Part shown: positions 24,072 through 32,982 of the stretch, piece after piece | Layout of the letters: every line of letters begins with the position of its first letter | Position numbering within the stretch: the stretch's first letter is position 1 | Assembly (NCBI RefSeq): GCF_003355005.1 | Contig: NZ_CP029985.1 | Span: forward strand, 3,281,475 to 3,345,474 | Direction of reading: 5' to 3' | Source: Sphingomonas sp. FARSPH | GTDB lineage: Bacteria > Pseudomonadota > Alphaproteobacteria > Sphingomonadales > Sphingomonadaceae | DNA length: 64,000 nucleotides | Notes under the pieces: generated by a model | What the model saw: the letters and a program-made list of their open reading frames with translations, nothing else | The model's database searches: none | Told to the model about the DNA's origin: nothing | Position numbers and translations under genes: made by a program

Positions 24072-26287
24072 GGATCTCGGTTTGCCCGCCGGGGTTGGAA
24101 CCGCGGCGGGCCGGGTGGCGCGAAGGGGTCGCGATAGCGCGTCCCGGCGGCCGGCACCGCCTTTGGCGGGGCCAGCCAGGGGTGCCTGTCTCCCGCCCGC
24201 CGAACGGTGACGACGCGCATCGGCGACAGCGTGATCGCGACGCCGCCGGTCCGCCGTAACGCCGCGAGGTCGAGCGTCAGCCAGCGCGGCCGGCATCGCG
24301 CGGGCAGGCGACGGTCGCTGACGACGATATCCGCCTGCGCGCAGGCACGGATCAACGCGGGCCATGGCAACGGATAGGCGCTGCGCGTCGCGAGCAGACG
24401 CCAGCGCGCGCCGCCCCGCACCAGATCGATCGCGCAGACGTCGCGCGAACAGCGCGCGTCGGGGCGATCGGCGAGCAGCATCGGCTCGCCCTCCTCCCCG
24501 CCGGTTTCGCTGAGCACGCCGCGCACGTAATCGCCGGCGCGATCGCGCAGGATCGCCAGCCCGCCCGCGGTCCGCACCGCCAGATGCCGGCCGTCGCCGG
24601 TGACGAGGATATCGGGCGACGGCGTCGTCACCATCCACACGCATCCCGCGACCAGCGACGCCACGCCAAGCCAGCGGACCCGCGTCCGCCACAGCGCCAG
24701 CCACAACCCGCCGCCGACGCACAGGGCGAATGCACCGACCGGCACCGTCGCCAGCGCCATCGCCGATCCCGGCATCGCCGCCACGCTGCGCGCGATCCAC
24801 AGCAGCAACGCCATCGCCTGCCCAGTCAGCCACCATATCGGCGCGCCCCAGCCGGCCACATCGAGCAGCAGCGCCAGCGCCTCCAGCGGCATGATGACGA
24901 AGGTGGTCAGCGGGATCGCGACCAGATTGGCGAAGGCGCCGTACAGCCCCGCCTTGTGGAAGTGATAGACCGCGATCGGCATCAGCGCGGCCTCGACCAA
25001 CAGCCCCGTGACCAGCAACGAGGCGAGTTCCCGACCCAGCCGCCGCCAGCGCGATTCCTCGTGGACGCCGAAGAAGGCGGCGACGCGCGGATGCTCGTGC
25101 AGCGCGACGATCGAGACGATCGCGGCGAATGACAATTGGAAGCTCGGGCCGACCAGAGCCTCCGGCCAGACCAGCAGCACCGCGAATGCGCCGCCCGCGA
25201 CGAGCCGCAGCGTCACCGCCTGCCGCCCCATCGCCAGCGCCGCCAGCACGAGCAGCGCCGCGACGCACGATCGGATCGTCGGCACCTGGCTGCCGGTGAG
25301 CAGCGTATAGCCAATCGCCGCCCCCGCTCCTGCGACCGCCGCGACGAGCGGCAGGCGCACGCGCAGCGCCAGCCATGGCCACAAGGCCAGCAGGCGCATC
25401 ACGACCAGCATCGTCGCGCCGACCGCGGCGGTGATGTGCAGGCCGCTGACCGACAACAGATGCGCAAGCCCCGCGCGCCGCATCGCGTCCGAATCCTCCT
25501 GCGTGATCGCGCCCTCGTCCCCCGTCGCCAGCGCCGCGGCGATGCCGCCGGCGCTCCCCGCCAGCTGCGTGGTGATGTGGCGCGTCAGCCGGTCGCGCAG
25601 CGTGTCGCCGCCCTTCACCCCGCCGACCACGACCACCGGCCCGAAGGCGCGGCCGGTCGCGCCGATCCCGGCGAACCAGGCGACACGCGCGAAGTCATAG
25701 GCGCCGGGCACCGCCGCGCCCGGGGGCGGCATCAACCGCGCCGACAGGCGGGTGCGCGCACCCGGCACGACACCCGGGGGCACGCTTGCGGCATCGACAT
25801 TCACGCGGATACGCGGCGGCAGGCCGCTCGCGGGGTCGGCGCGCAGCGTCAGCCGTACCAGTTCGCGCGCGGGCAAGGGCTCGACCTGTTCGACGATGCC
25901 GACGACCCGCACCACCGCGGGCCGCGCCAGCACCGGCGCCGCAATGCGATCCGCCCGCCACCATGCCAGCCCCAGCCCGACCGCAGCCGCCAGCCCGCCG
26001 ATCGCGACGATCCGCGCCAGCCGGCTGCGCCCGTCCAGCGCCGCCGCGGCAAGGCCCATGCCCGCCAGTGCCACCAACGCCGCACGCCACTGTGCCGCGT
26101 CGGGCAGCACGAACCATGCCGCGATGCCGGCGCCCAGCATCACCGGCAGCCACAACGGCAATTGCTCGCGCTCCGCCTCCAGCCAGCGTTCGATCCACGC
26201 GGGCGCGACGAAACCTCCCCACCGCGGCGGGATTTGAAGGCGCGGAACGCGCGTGCTAGGGGCCGCCGCGGCTGGTTGGGCCATCAT
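24062..26287 (-). CDS. ComEC/Rec2-family DNA internalisation channel
   Basis: A 741-residue polytopic inner-membrane protein that passes single-stranded DNA during natural transformation in competent bacteria. It has an N-terminal DUF4131-type region with TM helices and an OB-like soluble segment (about residues 120-230), then the Competence domain with GLAHLLSVSGLHITA (about 281-295), GSQVPTIRSCVAALLVLAAL and SFQLSFAAIVSIV. The C-terminal metallo-beta-lactamase-like part is short and lacks the HxHxDH motif, as in many alphaproteobacterial ComEC. No other competence genes are nearby. Its start is only 25 bases from gltX on the other strand. Confidence 0.88.
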   Translation of the reverse strand: MMAQPAAAAPSTRVPRLQIPPRWGGFVAPAWIERWLEAEREQLPLWLPVMLGAGIAAWFVLPDAAQWRAALVALAGMGLAAAALDGRSRLARIVAIGGLAAAVGLGLAWWRADRIAAPVLARPAVVRVVGIVEQVEPLPARELVRLTLRADPASGLPPRIRVNVDAASVPPGVVPGARTRLSARLMPPPGAAVPGAYDFARVAWFAGIGATGRAFGPVVVVGGVKGGDTLRDRLTRHITTQLAGSAGGIAAALATGDEGAITQEDSDAMRRAGLAHLLSVSGLHITAAVGATMLVVMRLLALWPWLALRVRLPLVAAVAGAGAAIGYTLLTGSQVPTIRSCVAALLVLAALAMGRQAVTLRLVAGGAFAVLLVWPEALVGPSFQLSFAAIVSIVALHEHPRVAAFFGVHEESRWRRLGRELASLLVTGLLVEAALMPIAVYHFHKAGLYGAFANLVAIPLTTFVIMPLEALALLLDVAGWGAPIWWLTGQAMALLLWIARSVAAMPGSAMALATVPVGAFALCVGGGLWLALWRTRVRWLGVASLVAGCVWMVTTPSPDILVTGDGRHLAVRTAGGLAILRDRAGDYVRGVLSETGGEEGEPMLLADRPDARCSRDVCAIDLVRGGARWRLLATRSAYPLPWPALIRACAQADIVVSDRRLPARCRPRWLTLDLAALRRTGGVAITLSPMRVVTVRRAGDRHPWLAPPKAVPAAGTRYRDPFAPPGPPRFQPRRANRDPQS

Positions 26288-26312
26288 CTCGAACCCTAAG
26301 GAGCAGGCACGG

Positions 26313-27746
26313 TTGGGCGCAACAGTGGATCATGACGCGAACGGTAACGCCGAGGCCAAGGGTGCGGCGATCGTTACCCGGTTCGCGCCGTCGCCGACCG
26401 GCTACCTGCATCTCGGCGGTGCGCGCACGGCACTGTTCAACTGGCTGTTCGCACGCCATCACGGCGGCAGATTCCTGCTGCGGATCGAGGATACCGATCG
26501 CGCGCGCTCGACGCAGCCTGCCATCGACGCGATCCTCGCCGGCCTCACATGGCTCGGCATCGACTGGGACGGCGAAGCCGTCTTCCAGTTCGCCCGCGCC
26601 GATCGCCATGCCGAGGTCGCGCATCAGATGGTCGCGGGCGGCAATGCCTATCGCTGCTACATGACGCAGGACGAGATTGCGGCGCAGCGCGAGGCGGCGC
26701 AGGCCGAAAAGCGTCCTTTGCGCATCCGCTCGCCGTGGCGCGACCGCACCGACCATCCGGAGGGGCAGCCCTATGTCGTCCGCCTCAAGGCGCCGCGCGA
26801 GGGCGCGACGACGATCGAGGATCGCGTCCAGGGTTCGGTGACGGTCCAGAACGCCGAGCTCGACGATCTCATCCTGCTCCGCTCCGACGGCACGCCCACC
26901 TATATGCTCGCGGTCGTCGTCGACGACCACGACATGGGCGTGACGCATGTCATCCGCGGCGACGATCATCTCAACAACGCCTTCCGCCAGCTGCCCATCT
27001 ATCGCGCGATGGGCTGGGCGGAGCCCGTCTACGCGCACATCCCGCTGATCCACGGCACCGACGGCGCGAAGCTGTCGAAGCGGCACGGCGCGGTCGGGAT
27101 CGAGGCGTATCGCGACGAACTCGGCATCCTGCCCGAAGCGTTCGACAACTACCTGCTTCGCCTCGGCTGGGGTCACGGCGACGACGAGATCATCAGCCGC
27201 GAACAGGCGGTGCAATGGTTCGATCTCGCCGGTGTCGGCAAGAGCCCGTCGCGCTTCGACCTCAAGAAGCTCGAGAACCTCAACGGCCATTACATCCGCG
27301 CCGCCGACGATGCGCGGCTCGCGACGCTGGTCGCCGGCATCGGCGGCTATGGCGAGGATGCCGAGCCGCTGCTGACGCAGGCGATGCCGTTCCTGAAGGC
27401 GCGCGCCGCCAATCTCAACGAGCTTGCCGATGGCGCGTGCTTCCTGTTCGCCACGCGCCCGCTTCCGATGGAGCCATCGGCTTCGGAGCTGCTGACGCAG
27501 GAGGCGCGGGCGCTGCTCGCGCAACTGCACACGGCGCTTGACGCAGTGCAGCAGTGGGATCAGGAGGCTATCGAAGCAGCGGTACGGCAGGTCGCCGAGG
27601 GCAAGGGCTTGAAGCTCGGCCAAGTCGCCCAGCCGCTCCGCGCCGCTCTCACCGGGCGCAAGACGTCGCCCGGCATCTTCGACGTGCTCGCGCTTCTCGG
27701 CAAGGAGGAAAGCCTCGGCCGGATCGCGGACCAGATGGCAGTCTGA
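26313..27746 (+). CDS. gltX: glutamyl-tRNA synthetase
   Basis: A 477-residue class I synthetase charging tRNA-Glu. The HIGH-type motif is PSPTGYLHLGGARTALFNW (about residues 25-43), and the KMSKS-type motif is GAKLSKRHGA (about 254). An all-helical anticodon-binding C-terminus follows. I set the start at TTG 26313 because AAGGAG (26298-26303) sits nine bases upstream; GTG 26325 is a weaker alternative. The extra N-terminal residues (GATVDHDANGNAEAKG) precede the conserved IVTRFAPSPTG. gltA follows 15 bases downstream, probably co-transcribed. Confidence 0.94.
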   Translation: MGATVDHDANGNAEAKGAAIVTRFAPSPTGYLHLGGARTALFNWLFARHHGGRFLLRIEDTDRARSTQPAIDAILAGLTWLGIDWDGEAVFQFARADRHAEVAHQMVAGGNAYRCYMTQDEIAAQREAAQAEKRPLRIRSPWRDRTDHPEGQPYVVRLKAPREGATTIEDRVQGSVTVQNAELDDLILLRSDGTPTYMLAVVVDDHDMGVTHVIRGDDHLNNAFRQLPIYRAMGWAEPVYAHIPLIHGTDGAKLSKRHGAVGIEAYRDELGILPEAFDNYLLRLGWGHGDDEIISREQAVQWFDLAGVGKSPSRFDLKKLENLNGHYIRAADDARLATLVAGIGGYGEDAEPLLTQAMPFLKARAANLNELADGACFLFATRPLPMEPSASELLTQEARALLAQLHTALDAVQQWDQEAIEAAVRQVAEGKGLKLGQVAQPLRAALTGRKTSPGIFDVLALLGKEESLGRIADQMAV

Positions 27747-27761
27747 CAGGAAGGACAAGAC

Positions 27762-29045
27762 ATGACCGACACCGCGAAATTCGCCCTGGACGGCAAGGAC
27801 TTCGAATACCCGGTCATGTCCGGTTCGGTCGGCCCCGACGTGGTCGACATCCGCAAGCTCTATGCGCAGACCGGCGCCTTCACCTACGATCCCGGCTTCA
27901 CCTCGACCGCATCGTGCCGTTCGGCGCTGACCTACATCGACGGCGACGAGGGCGTGCTGCTCCACCGCGGCTATCCGATCGGCGAGCTTGCCGAACAGTC
28001 GAGCTTCATGGAGGTCGCGTACCTCCTCCTCAACGGCGAACTGCCGTCGGCGGACGAGCTGGCGACGTTCAACACCACGATCACGCGCCACACGATGGTG
28101 CACGAGCAGCTGGCCGCCTTCTTCCGCGGGTTCCGCCGCGATGCGCATCCGATGGCGATCATGTGCGGCGTCGTCGGCGCGCTGTCCGCCTTCTACCACG
28201 ATTCGACCGACATTCACGACCCGGTGCAGCGCACGATCGCGTCGCACCGCCTGATCGCCAAGATCCCGACGATCGCGGCGATGGCGTACAAGTACAGCGT
28301 CGGGCAGCCGTTCCTGTACCCGGACAACTCGCTGTCCTACACCGGCAACTTCCTGCGCATGACCTTCGGCGTGCCCGCTGAGCCCTATGAGGTGAACCCG
28401 GCGGTCGAGAAGGCGATGGACCGTATCTTCATCCTCCACGCCGATCACGAACAGAATGCGTCGACCTCGACCGTCCGCCTCGCCGGATCGTCGGGTGCCA
28501 ATCCGTTCGCGTGCATCGCGGCGGGCATCGCCTGCCTCTGGGGCCCCGCGCATGGCGGTGCGAACGAGGCCGCGCTCAACATGCTGCGCGAGATCGGTAC
28601 GCCCGATCGCATCCCCGAATTCATCGCGCGGGCCAAGGACAAGAACGATCCGTTCCGCCTGATGGGCTTCGGACACCGCGTCTACAAGAACTACGATCCG
28701 CGCGCGACCGTCATGCAGAAGACGGTGCGCGAGGTGTTCGACGCGCTCAAGGTCAACGATCCCCTGTTCGAGACCGCGTTGCGTCTCGAAGAGATCGCGC
28801 TCAACGATCCGTACTTCATCGAGAAGAAGCTGTTCCCGAACGTCGACTTCTATTCGGGCGTCATCCTCTCGGCGATCGGCTTCCCGACGGAGATGTTCAC
28901 CGTGCTCTTCGCGCTCGCCCGCACCGTCGGCTGGGTCGCGCAGTGGAACGAGATGATCACCGATCCCGACCAGAAGATCGGGCGTCCGCGCCAGCTCTAC
29001 ACCGGCCCGACGCAGCGCACCTACGTTCCGGTCGAGCAGCGCTGA
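27762..29045 (+). CDS. gltA: citrate synthase (type II)
   Basis: A 427-residue enzyme condensing acetyl-CoA and oxaloacetate. Active-site segments are visible: SSGANPFACIAAGIACLWGPAHGGANEA (first catalytic His), MGFGHRVYKNYDPRA (second His) and the catalytic Asp near YSGVILSAIGFP. Length and the N-terminal beta domain fit the hexameric, NADH-regulated type of Gram-negative bacteria. Shine-Dalgarno AGGAAGGAC precedes ATG 27762. Its TGA overlaps the ATG of the following small gene (TGATG). Confidence 0.96.
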   Translation: MTDTAKFALDGKDFEYPVMSGSVGPDVVDIRKLYAQTGAFTYDPGFTSTASCRSALTYIDGDEGVLLHRGYPIGELAEQSSFMEVAYLLLNGELPSADELATFNTTITRHTMVHEQLAAFFRGFRRDAHPMAIMCGVVGALSAFYHDSTDIHDPVQRTIASHRLIAKIPTIAAMAYKYSVGQPFLYPDNSLSYTGNFLRMTFGVPAEPYEVNPAVEKAMDRIFILHADHEQNASTSTVRLAGSSGANPFACIAAGIACLWGPAHGGANEAALNMLREIGTPDRIPEFIARAKDKNDPFRLMGFGHRVYKNYDPRATVMQKTVREVFDALKVNDPLFETALRLEEIALNDPYFIEKKLFPNVDFYSGVILSAIGFPTEMFTVLFALARTVGWVAQWNEMITDPDQKIGRPRQLYTGPTQRTYVPVEQR

Positions 29046-29251
29046 TGCGCCGGCTCCGGCCGATCCTGCTCGCGGTGGGCGTCATGCTGGCGCTTACCGG
29101 CGCTTTGTGGATCGGCCAGGGCCTGGGCTACGTCCACTGGCCGCAATCGAGCTTCATGCTCGATCAGCGGATCTGGGCCGACCGCGGCAGCGCCGTTGCG
29201 GTCTTCGGCCTTTTGCTGATCCTCGTCGCGCGCCGCCTGCCGCGGCGCTGA
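29045..29251 (+). CDS. small two-TM membrane protein coupled to gltA
   Basis: A 68-residue protein whose ATG shares its A with the gltA stop (TGATG), so it is translated by coupling. Two hydrophobic segments (about residues 6-28 and 48-64) flank a conserved-looking loop GYVHWPQSSFMLDQR. Small proteins with a G-hPWP-SSFM-D loop recur as uncharacterised membrane proteins in Proteobacteria. The Arg-rich ends suggest both termini lie in the cytoplasm. Function unknown; a link to citrate synthase rests only on coupling. It converges on the kinase-like gene with 7 bases between stops. Confidence 0.72.
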   Translation: MRRLRPILLAVGVMLALTGALWIGQGLGYVHWPQSSFMLDQRIWADRGSAVAVFGLLLILVARRLPRR

Positions 29252-29258
29252 ACCGTCG

Positions 29259-30626
29259 TCAGGCCGGCGCGTCGCCGGCCGGCAGCGTCAGCGTGAACGT
29301 CGCGCCTTCGCCCGGCACGCTCTCCACCGACAGGTCGCCCCCCATCGCCCGCGCCAGCCGGCGCGCGATATAGAGGCCAAGGCCGCTGCCGCCCGGCTCG
29401 CTCGGGTCGACGCGTTCGAACTTCTCGAAGATGCGCGCCTGATCGTCGGGCGCGATTCCCTTGCCCTGATCCGCCACCACGGCCTCGACCATCGCGCCGA
29501 CGCGCGCCGCCGTGACCGTGACGACCCCGTTTGAGGGTGAATAGCGGACGGCATTGCCGATCAGATTGACCATGATCTGTAACGTCCGCCGGAAATCGCC
29601 CGATGCGGCAACGGGCATTCCCGCCAGCGGCCGCGCGATCGCGATGCCGGTATTGGACGCCTTCACCGACAGCAGCCCCGCTGCGCGCCGCGCGACGTCG
29701 GCGAGGTCGATCGTCTCCAAATCGGGGCGGAAATCGTCGCGCTCCACCGCCTCGAGGTCGACGAGGTCGTCGACGAGGCCGAGCAGATGGCGGCCGGCAT
29801 TGGCGATATCCGACGCATAATCGGCATAATCCGCCTGCACCGGCCCCTCGGCCTGCGCGTGGATCGTGTCTGCATGCGCGATGATCTTGGCAAGCGGCGT
29901 GCGCAAGGCGCGCTCCAGCGCTTCCGCGAATCGCGCCGACATGCCCGCATCGGCCGCCGGTGCGGCCACCACCGGCGCCTCTACGTCCCGCGCGACGCCT
30001 GCGAGGCCGGCGAACCCGCCCTCCTTGTCGCGCCGCACGGTCGCGGTCAGCGTCACCGCGCGATCGTTTGCGCGCAGCCGGGCGGGCTGCGCCTCGAATG
30101 GCCGGCGCCGCGCCATCGCGTCGAGGATCGGCATCGCCCCCTCCCGGTCGCTGTCGAGCGCGAACAGCGCGGTCAGCGGCTGGCCCAGCATCGCCAGGCC
30201 GTCGACGCCATATCGCCGCGCGCCCTCGATCCCCACGAACGTGAGATGCAGCGCCGCATCGGTTTCCCAGGGCAGGTCGCCGTCCTCGATCATCGCCGCG
30301 TTAGGCGTCGCGATCGATGGCTGCGGCCGCATTTCGCGCCATCCCGACACCGCGAGGCGCACCGCCCCGTCGACGGGCTGCGCGCGCACCCACAAATCGA
30401 GGTCGGTGTCGCCATCCGCGACGACCACCGCGCGCGAGACGAGGATGCCCAGCCGCCGCGCGAGACGCACGACCATCGCCAGCTGCGGCACCGCGATCGC
30501 CGCGCCGATCCCGCCGCCGGCATGAGCGTTGAGCGCGAGCAGCGCCGGGTCCGCCGACACCAGGCGATCGTCGCCGTCGATCAGCGCGTGCGAGACGGGC
30601 ACGTCGGGCAGGCCTTCGATCCTCAT
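29259..30626 (-). CDS. histidine-kinase-like protein lacking the phosphoacceptor His
   Basis: A 455-residue soluble protein. Residues 1-220 look like two weak PAS/sensor segments; 229-295 resemble a DHp dimerisation helix pair; 305-450 form an intact HATPase domain: N-box NLIGNAVRYSP (354-364), G1 DQGKGIAPDD, F-box IFEKFERVDP, G2 GGSGLGLYIARR. In the DHp motif the usual H-E-L-R-T-P-L reads R-A-L-R-T-P-L, so the phosphoacceptor His and its Glu are replaced by Arg239 and Ala240. It should bind ATP but not autophosphorylate at the normal site. ATG 30626 overlaps the DUF2336 stop (ATGA). Confidence 0.82.
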   Translation of the reverse strand: MRIEGLPDVPVSHALIDGDDRLVSADPALLALNAHAGGGIGAAIAVPQLAMVVRLARRLGILVSRAVVVADGDTDLDLWVRAQPVDGAVRLAVSGWREMRPQPSIATPNAAMIEDGDLPWETDAALHLTFVGIEGARRYGVDGLAMLGQPLTALFALDSDREGAMPILDAMARRRPFEAQPARLRANDRAVTLTATVRRDKEGGFAGLAGVARDVEAPVVAAPAADAGMSARFAEALERALRTPLAKIIAHADTIHAQAEGPVQADYADYASDIANAGRHLLGLVDDLVDLEAVERDDFRPDLETIDLADVARRAAGLLSVKASNTGIAIARPLAGMPVAASGDFRRTLQIMVNLIGNAVRYSPSNGVVTVTAARVGAMVEAVVADQGKGIAPDDQARIFEKFERVDPSEPGGSGLGLYIARRLARAMGGDLSVESVPGEGATFTLTLPAGDAPA

Positions 30627-31723
30627 CGCGCCGTCTCGCGCGCCAGCGCGTCGATGGCAAGTCGCAGATCGTGGTGCAGCGTCAACGGCGCCAGCGCCGA
30701 GCGTGCGACCTCGACCGGCACCGCCGCGATTGCGTCGATCGCATCGGCGAAGGCTTCGATATCGCGCCGCGGGTCGGCATCGGCGAGCGCCAGCGCGATC
30801 CGCGCGATCGTCGCGCGATCCAGCGCCGCCGCACGCAGCGCGAGCCACAGGCGGTCCCCCTCCGGCTCCAGCATGATCTGCCGCGCCGCGGTGAAATCCA
30901 CGTCGACGGCGCGGCCCAGCACCGCGACGAACAGCGACAATCGCCGGTCGCCCAGCGCATCGACCAGCAACGGCCCGACCTCGCTCGCGCGCGCGTCGAT
31001 CGCCGCGGCCAGCCGCACCGCTGCCGCTTCGGGGCGCTGGCCTTCGTCATGCGCACCCAGGTTGCGCTGCGCCGCCGCCACGATCGCGCGGTCCAGCGCG
31101 GCATCGCTCGCACCGTCGGCGCTCTGTGCCTCGCGAATGCAGGCGGCGACCCACCAGACGAGCTGGTGATGCCGTTCCGCCGGCAGCACCGAATGCTGCG
31201 GACGCGCCTGCTCAATCGCGGACCGCCGCCGCGCTTCCGCAGTCAACAGCGCGCGCGCCGCCGCGGCGACGACGCCGTCGTCCACCTCGGTCAGGCGGAC
31301 GAGCAGGCTCGGCTCGTCGGGCGCACCCGGCGCCGGCGCCAGCGCCGCGCTCATCTGGTCGCAGCGAACCTGCGCGAGCAGTTCGTCCATAAGCTGCCGC
31401 TCGCGTAGCAGCCCGGCGCGCGCCAGCCGGCGCAAAACATCGTCGGGCCCGCGCAGAATCCGCTCCGCCGCGTCCGCCTGGCCCTTCTCAGCGAGCACGC
31501 GGGCGGCGTGGTGGCGGATATCGGTTTCGATCGCGCGCACCACCGCGTCGAGCAACTGGCCCAGCATCGTGCGCGTCCGCTCGTCGAGGCGCGCGTCGTC
31601 GGGCAGGAAGAAATCGGCGATCGCGGCGCCCAGTCGCGAATCGGCGGCCGCGCCCAGCCGCCGGGCCGCGGCGAGGCGCGCGGCCAGCGTCTGGCGTTCC
31701 TGATGTTCCGGCTCGACCGACAT
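30623..31723 (-). CDS. DUF2336 domain protein
   Basis: A 366-residue, Ala/Arg-rich, almost wholly helical protein with no signal peptide or TM helix. The repeated pattern of short amphipathic helices (LLVRLTEVDDGVVAAAARALL, DRATIARIALALADADP) and overall layout match DUF2336, an alphaproteobacterial helical-repeat family often encoded beside signalling genes. No catalytic motif is seen. It is translationally coupled to the kinase-like protein downstream (ATGA overlap), so the two probably act together. Assignment rests on pattern recognition. Confidence 0.65.
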   Translation of the reverse strand: MSVEPEHQERQTLAARLAAARRLGAAADSRLGAAIADFFLPDDARLDERTRTMLGQLLDAVVRAIETDIRHHAARVLAEKGQADAAERILRGPDDVLRRLARAGLLRERQLMDELLAQVRCDQMSAALAPAPGAPDEPSLLVRLTEVDDGVVAAAARALLTAEARRRSAIEQARPQHSVLPAERHHQLVWWVAACIREAQSADGASDAALDRAIVAAAQRNLGAHDEGQRPEAAAVRLAAAIDARASEVGPLLVDALGDRRLSLFVAVLGRAVDVDFTAARQIMLEPEGDRLWLALRAAALDRATIARIALALADADPRRDIEAFADAIDAIAAVPVEVARSALAPLTLHHDLRLAIDALARETAR

Positions 31724-31759
31724 GGTTCTGGCGCTAGCCCCTGTGTCGTTAAAGCGGTG

Positions 31760-32941
31760 CTAAGGCTCGCGCCGCAGACGTTCGATCGCCGCGGTCAGCG
31801 TCGCCGCCGCATAGACCGTGCCGCCGCCCAGCGCGACCAGCGGTGCCTCGACCAGCGCGCCCAGCCACACGACGAGCAGATAAGCCGGCGCACTGCCCCA
31901 CCATGTCGGCCGAGACGCCCGCCCGATCGCGCGTTCGCCGATGCCCGCGAACAGGACGAACGCGATCGCCAGCGTCATCGGCACGCCATCGAGCATCAGC
32001 CGCGTCTCGTCGTAACCATAAGCCAGCACCGCCAGCATCGGCAGGATGGTCGCCGCCGTCTTCAGCCCGCGCGCCACGCCGGGTTCGTCGCGCAGATCGG
32101 CGAGCGTCGCGGCCAGCATCGCGCCGAGCGTTCCGAGCAGCGCGAGCAGCAGCCCCGATACGGGATGCGACAGACAGGCGAGGATCAGCCCGACCAGCCC
32201 GACGACGCCTGCCCCCGCCGCGACCGCCGCTGCGGAGATCCCGCGCGGCACCATCAGCGGGATCGTCAGTCGGGCGAGCGGCGTCGCCACGAACCGTTCG
32301 AACCAGCCGCTGCGCCCGGACACCATCGCGGTCAGCACGGCGCGTCCGCGCGCTTCCAGCGCGACGCCCGAATGGCTCAGCGCATGGCCGTTCCGTGCGG
32401 CGCTCGTGGGCAGCAGCATGTGCACCGCCTGTGCCTGTTCGGCGAGGCGGACCAGGGTCGACTGCAGGTCGTAATCGCGCGGCAGCGCGGCGAGTTCGGC
32501 GACGCGGCGCGCCTCCAGCCGGGCGACGCCCGCCCACACCATGCCGCCGCCGACGCGCTCGAATCCCGGCCCAGCGACGGTTTCCGGCACTACGAGGAGC
32601 GCATCGCCGCCGCCTTGCGCCAGCGCGCCGATCGTCTCCTCGGTCGTCGTCAGGCCATCGGCCACCATCAGCACGCGCGCCAGCGGATGCAACCGCTCGG
32701 CCGCTTCGGCCGCGGTACGCACGGTGTCGACCGCGACCCCGCGCCGCCCGATCCGGTTGATCGCGCCCAGAAGTTCGGGCGTCAGCCGCGCGACGACGAT
32801 CACGAGTTGCGACGCCCCCGCGCCGACCAGCAGCCGCGCCTGATATTCGATCAGCGTCATACCGCCGAACGGCAGCGTGGCGGTCAGCATCGCGGGCCGG
32901 TCGTCCGCGTCGTGCATGGCAATGAGGAGGCCCGCGAGCAT
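31760..32941 (-). CDS. nucleotidyltransferase-like domain fused to a CDP-alcohol-transferase-like membrane domain
   Basis: A 393-residue protein. Residues 1-180 have a sugar-nucleotidyltransferase-like alternation (LPFGGMTLIEYQARLLVGAGASQLVIVV, a VLMVADGL strand, DALLVVPE). Residues 212-393 contain about five TM helices, beginning with FVATPLARLTIPLMVPRGISAAAV, like the start of a CDP-alcohol phosphatidyltransferase domain. That order recalls bifunctional inositol-phosphate cytidylyltransferase/phosphatidyltransferase enzymes, but the required D-x2-DG-x2-AR-x8-G-x3-D-x3-D motif is absent; only LADLRDEPGVARG lies in its place. It is probably degenerate or repurposed. Function unknown. Confidence 0.6.
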   Translation of the reverse strand: MLAGLLIAMHDADDRPAMLTATLPFGGMTLIEYQARLLVGAGASQLVIVVARLTPELLGAINRIGRRGVAVDTVRTAAEAAERLHPLARVLMVADGLTTTEETIGALAQGGGDALLVVPETVAGPGFERVGGGMVWAGVARLEARRVAELAALPRDYDLQSTLVRLAEQAQAVHMLLPTSAARNGHALSHSGVALEARGRAVLTAMVSGRSGWFERFVATPLARLTIPLMVPRGISAAAVAAGAGVVGLVGLILACLSHPVSGLLLALLGTLGAMLAATLADLRDEPGVARGLKTAATILPMLAVLAYGYDETRLMLDGVPMTLAIAFVLFAGIGERAIGRASRPTWWGSAPAYLLVVWLGALVEAPLVALGGGTVYAAATLTAAIERLRREP

Positions 32942-32982
32942 CCGCCCGCTGGTAGGCGCAAGGGCCCGCGCTGGCTAGGGCC

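Noticed and set aside
24062..26287. Evidence of natural competence from comEC
   Set aside because: ComEC is nearly universal in sphingomonads and no pilus or com genes accompany it here.
30627..30848. Longer kinase-like protein starting at 30848
   Set aside because: The extension is Arg/Gly-rich shadow of the DUF2336 gene in another frame; ATG 30626 is coupled to its stop.
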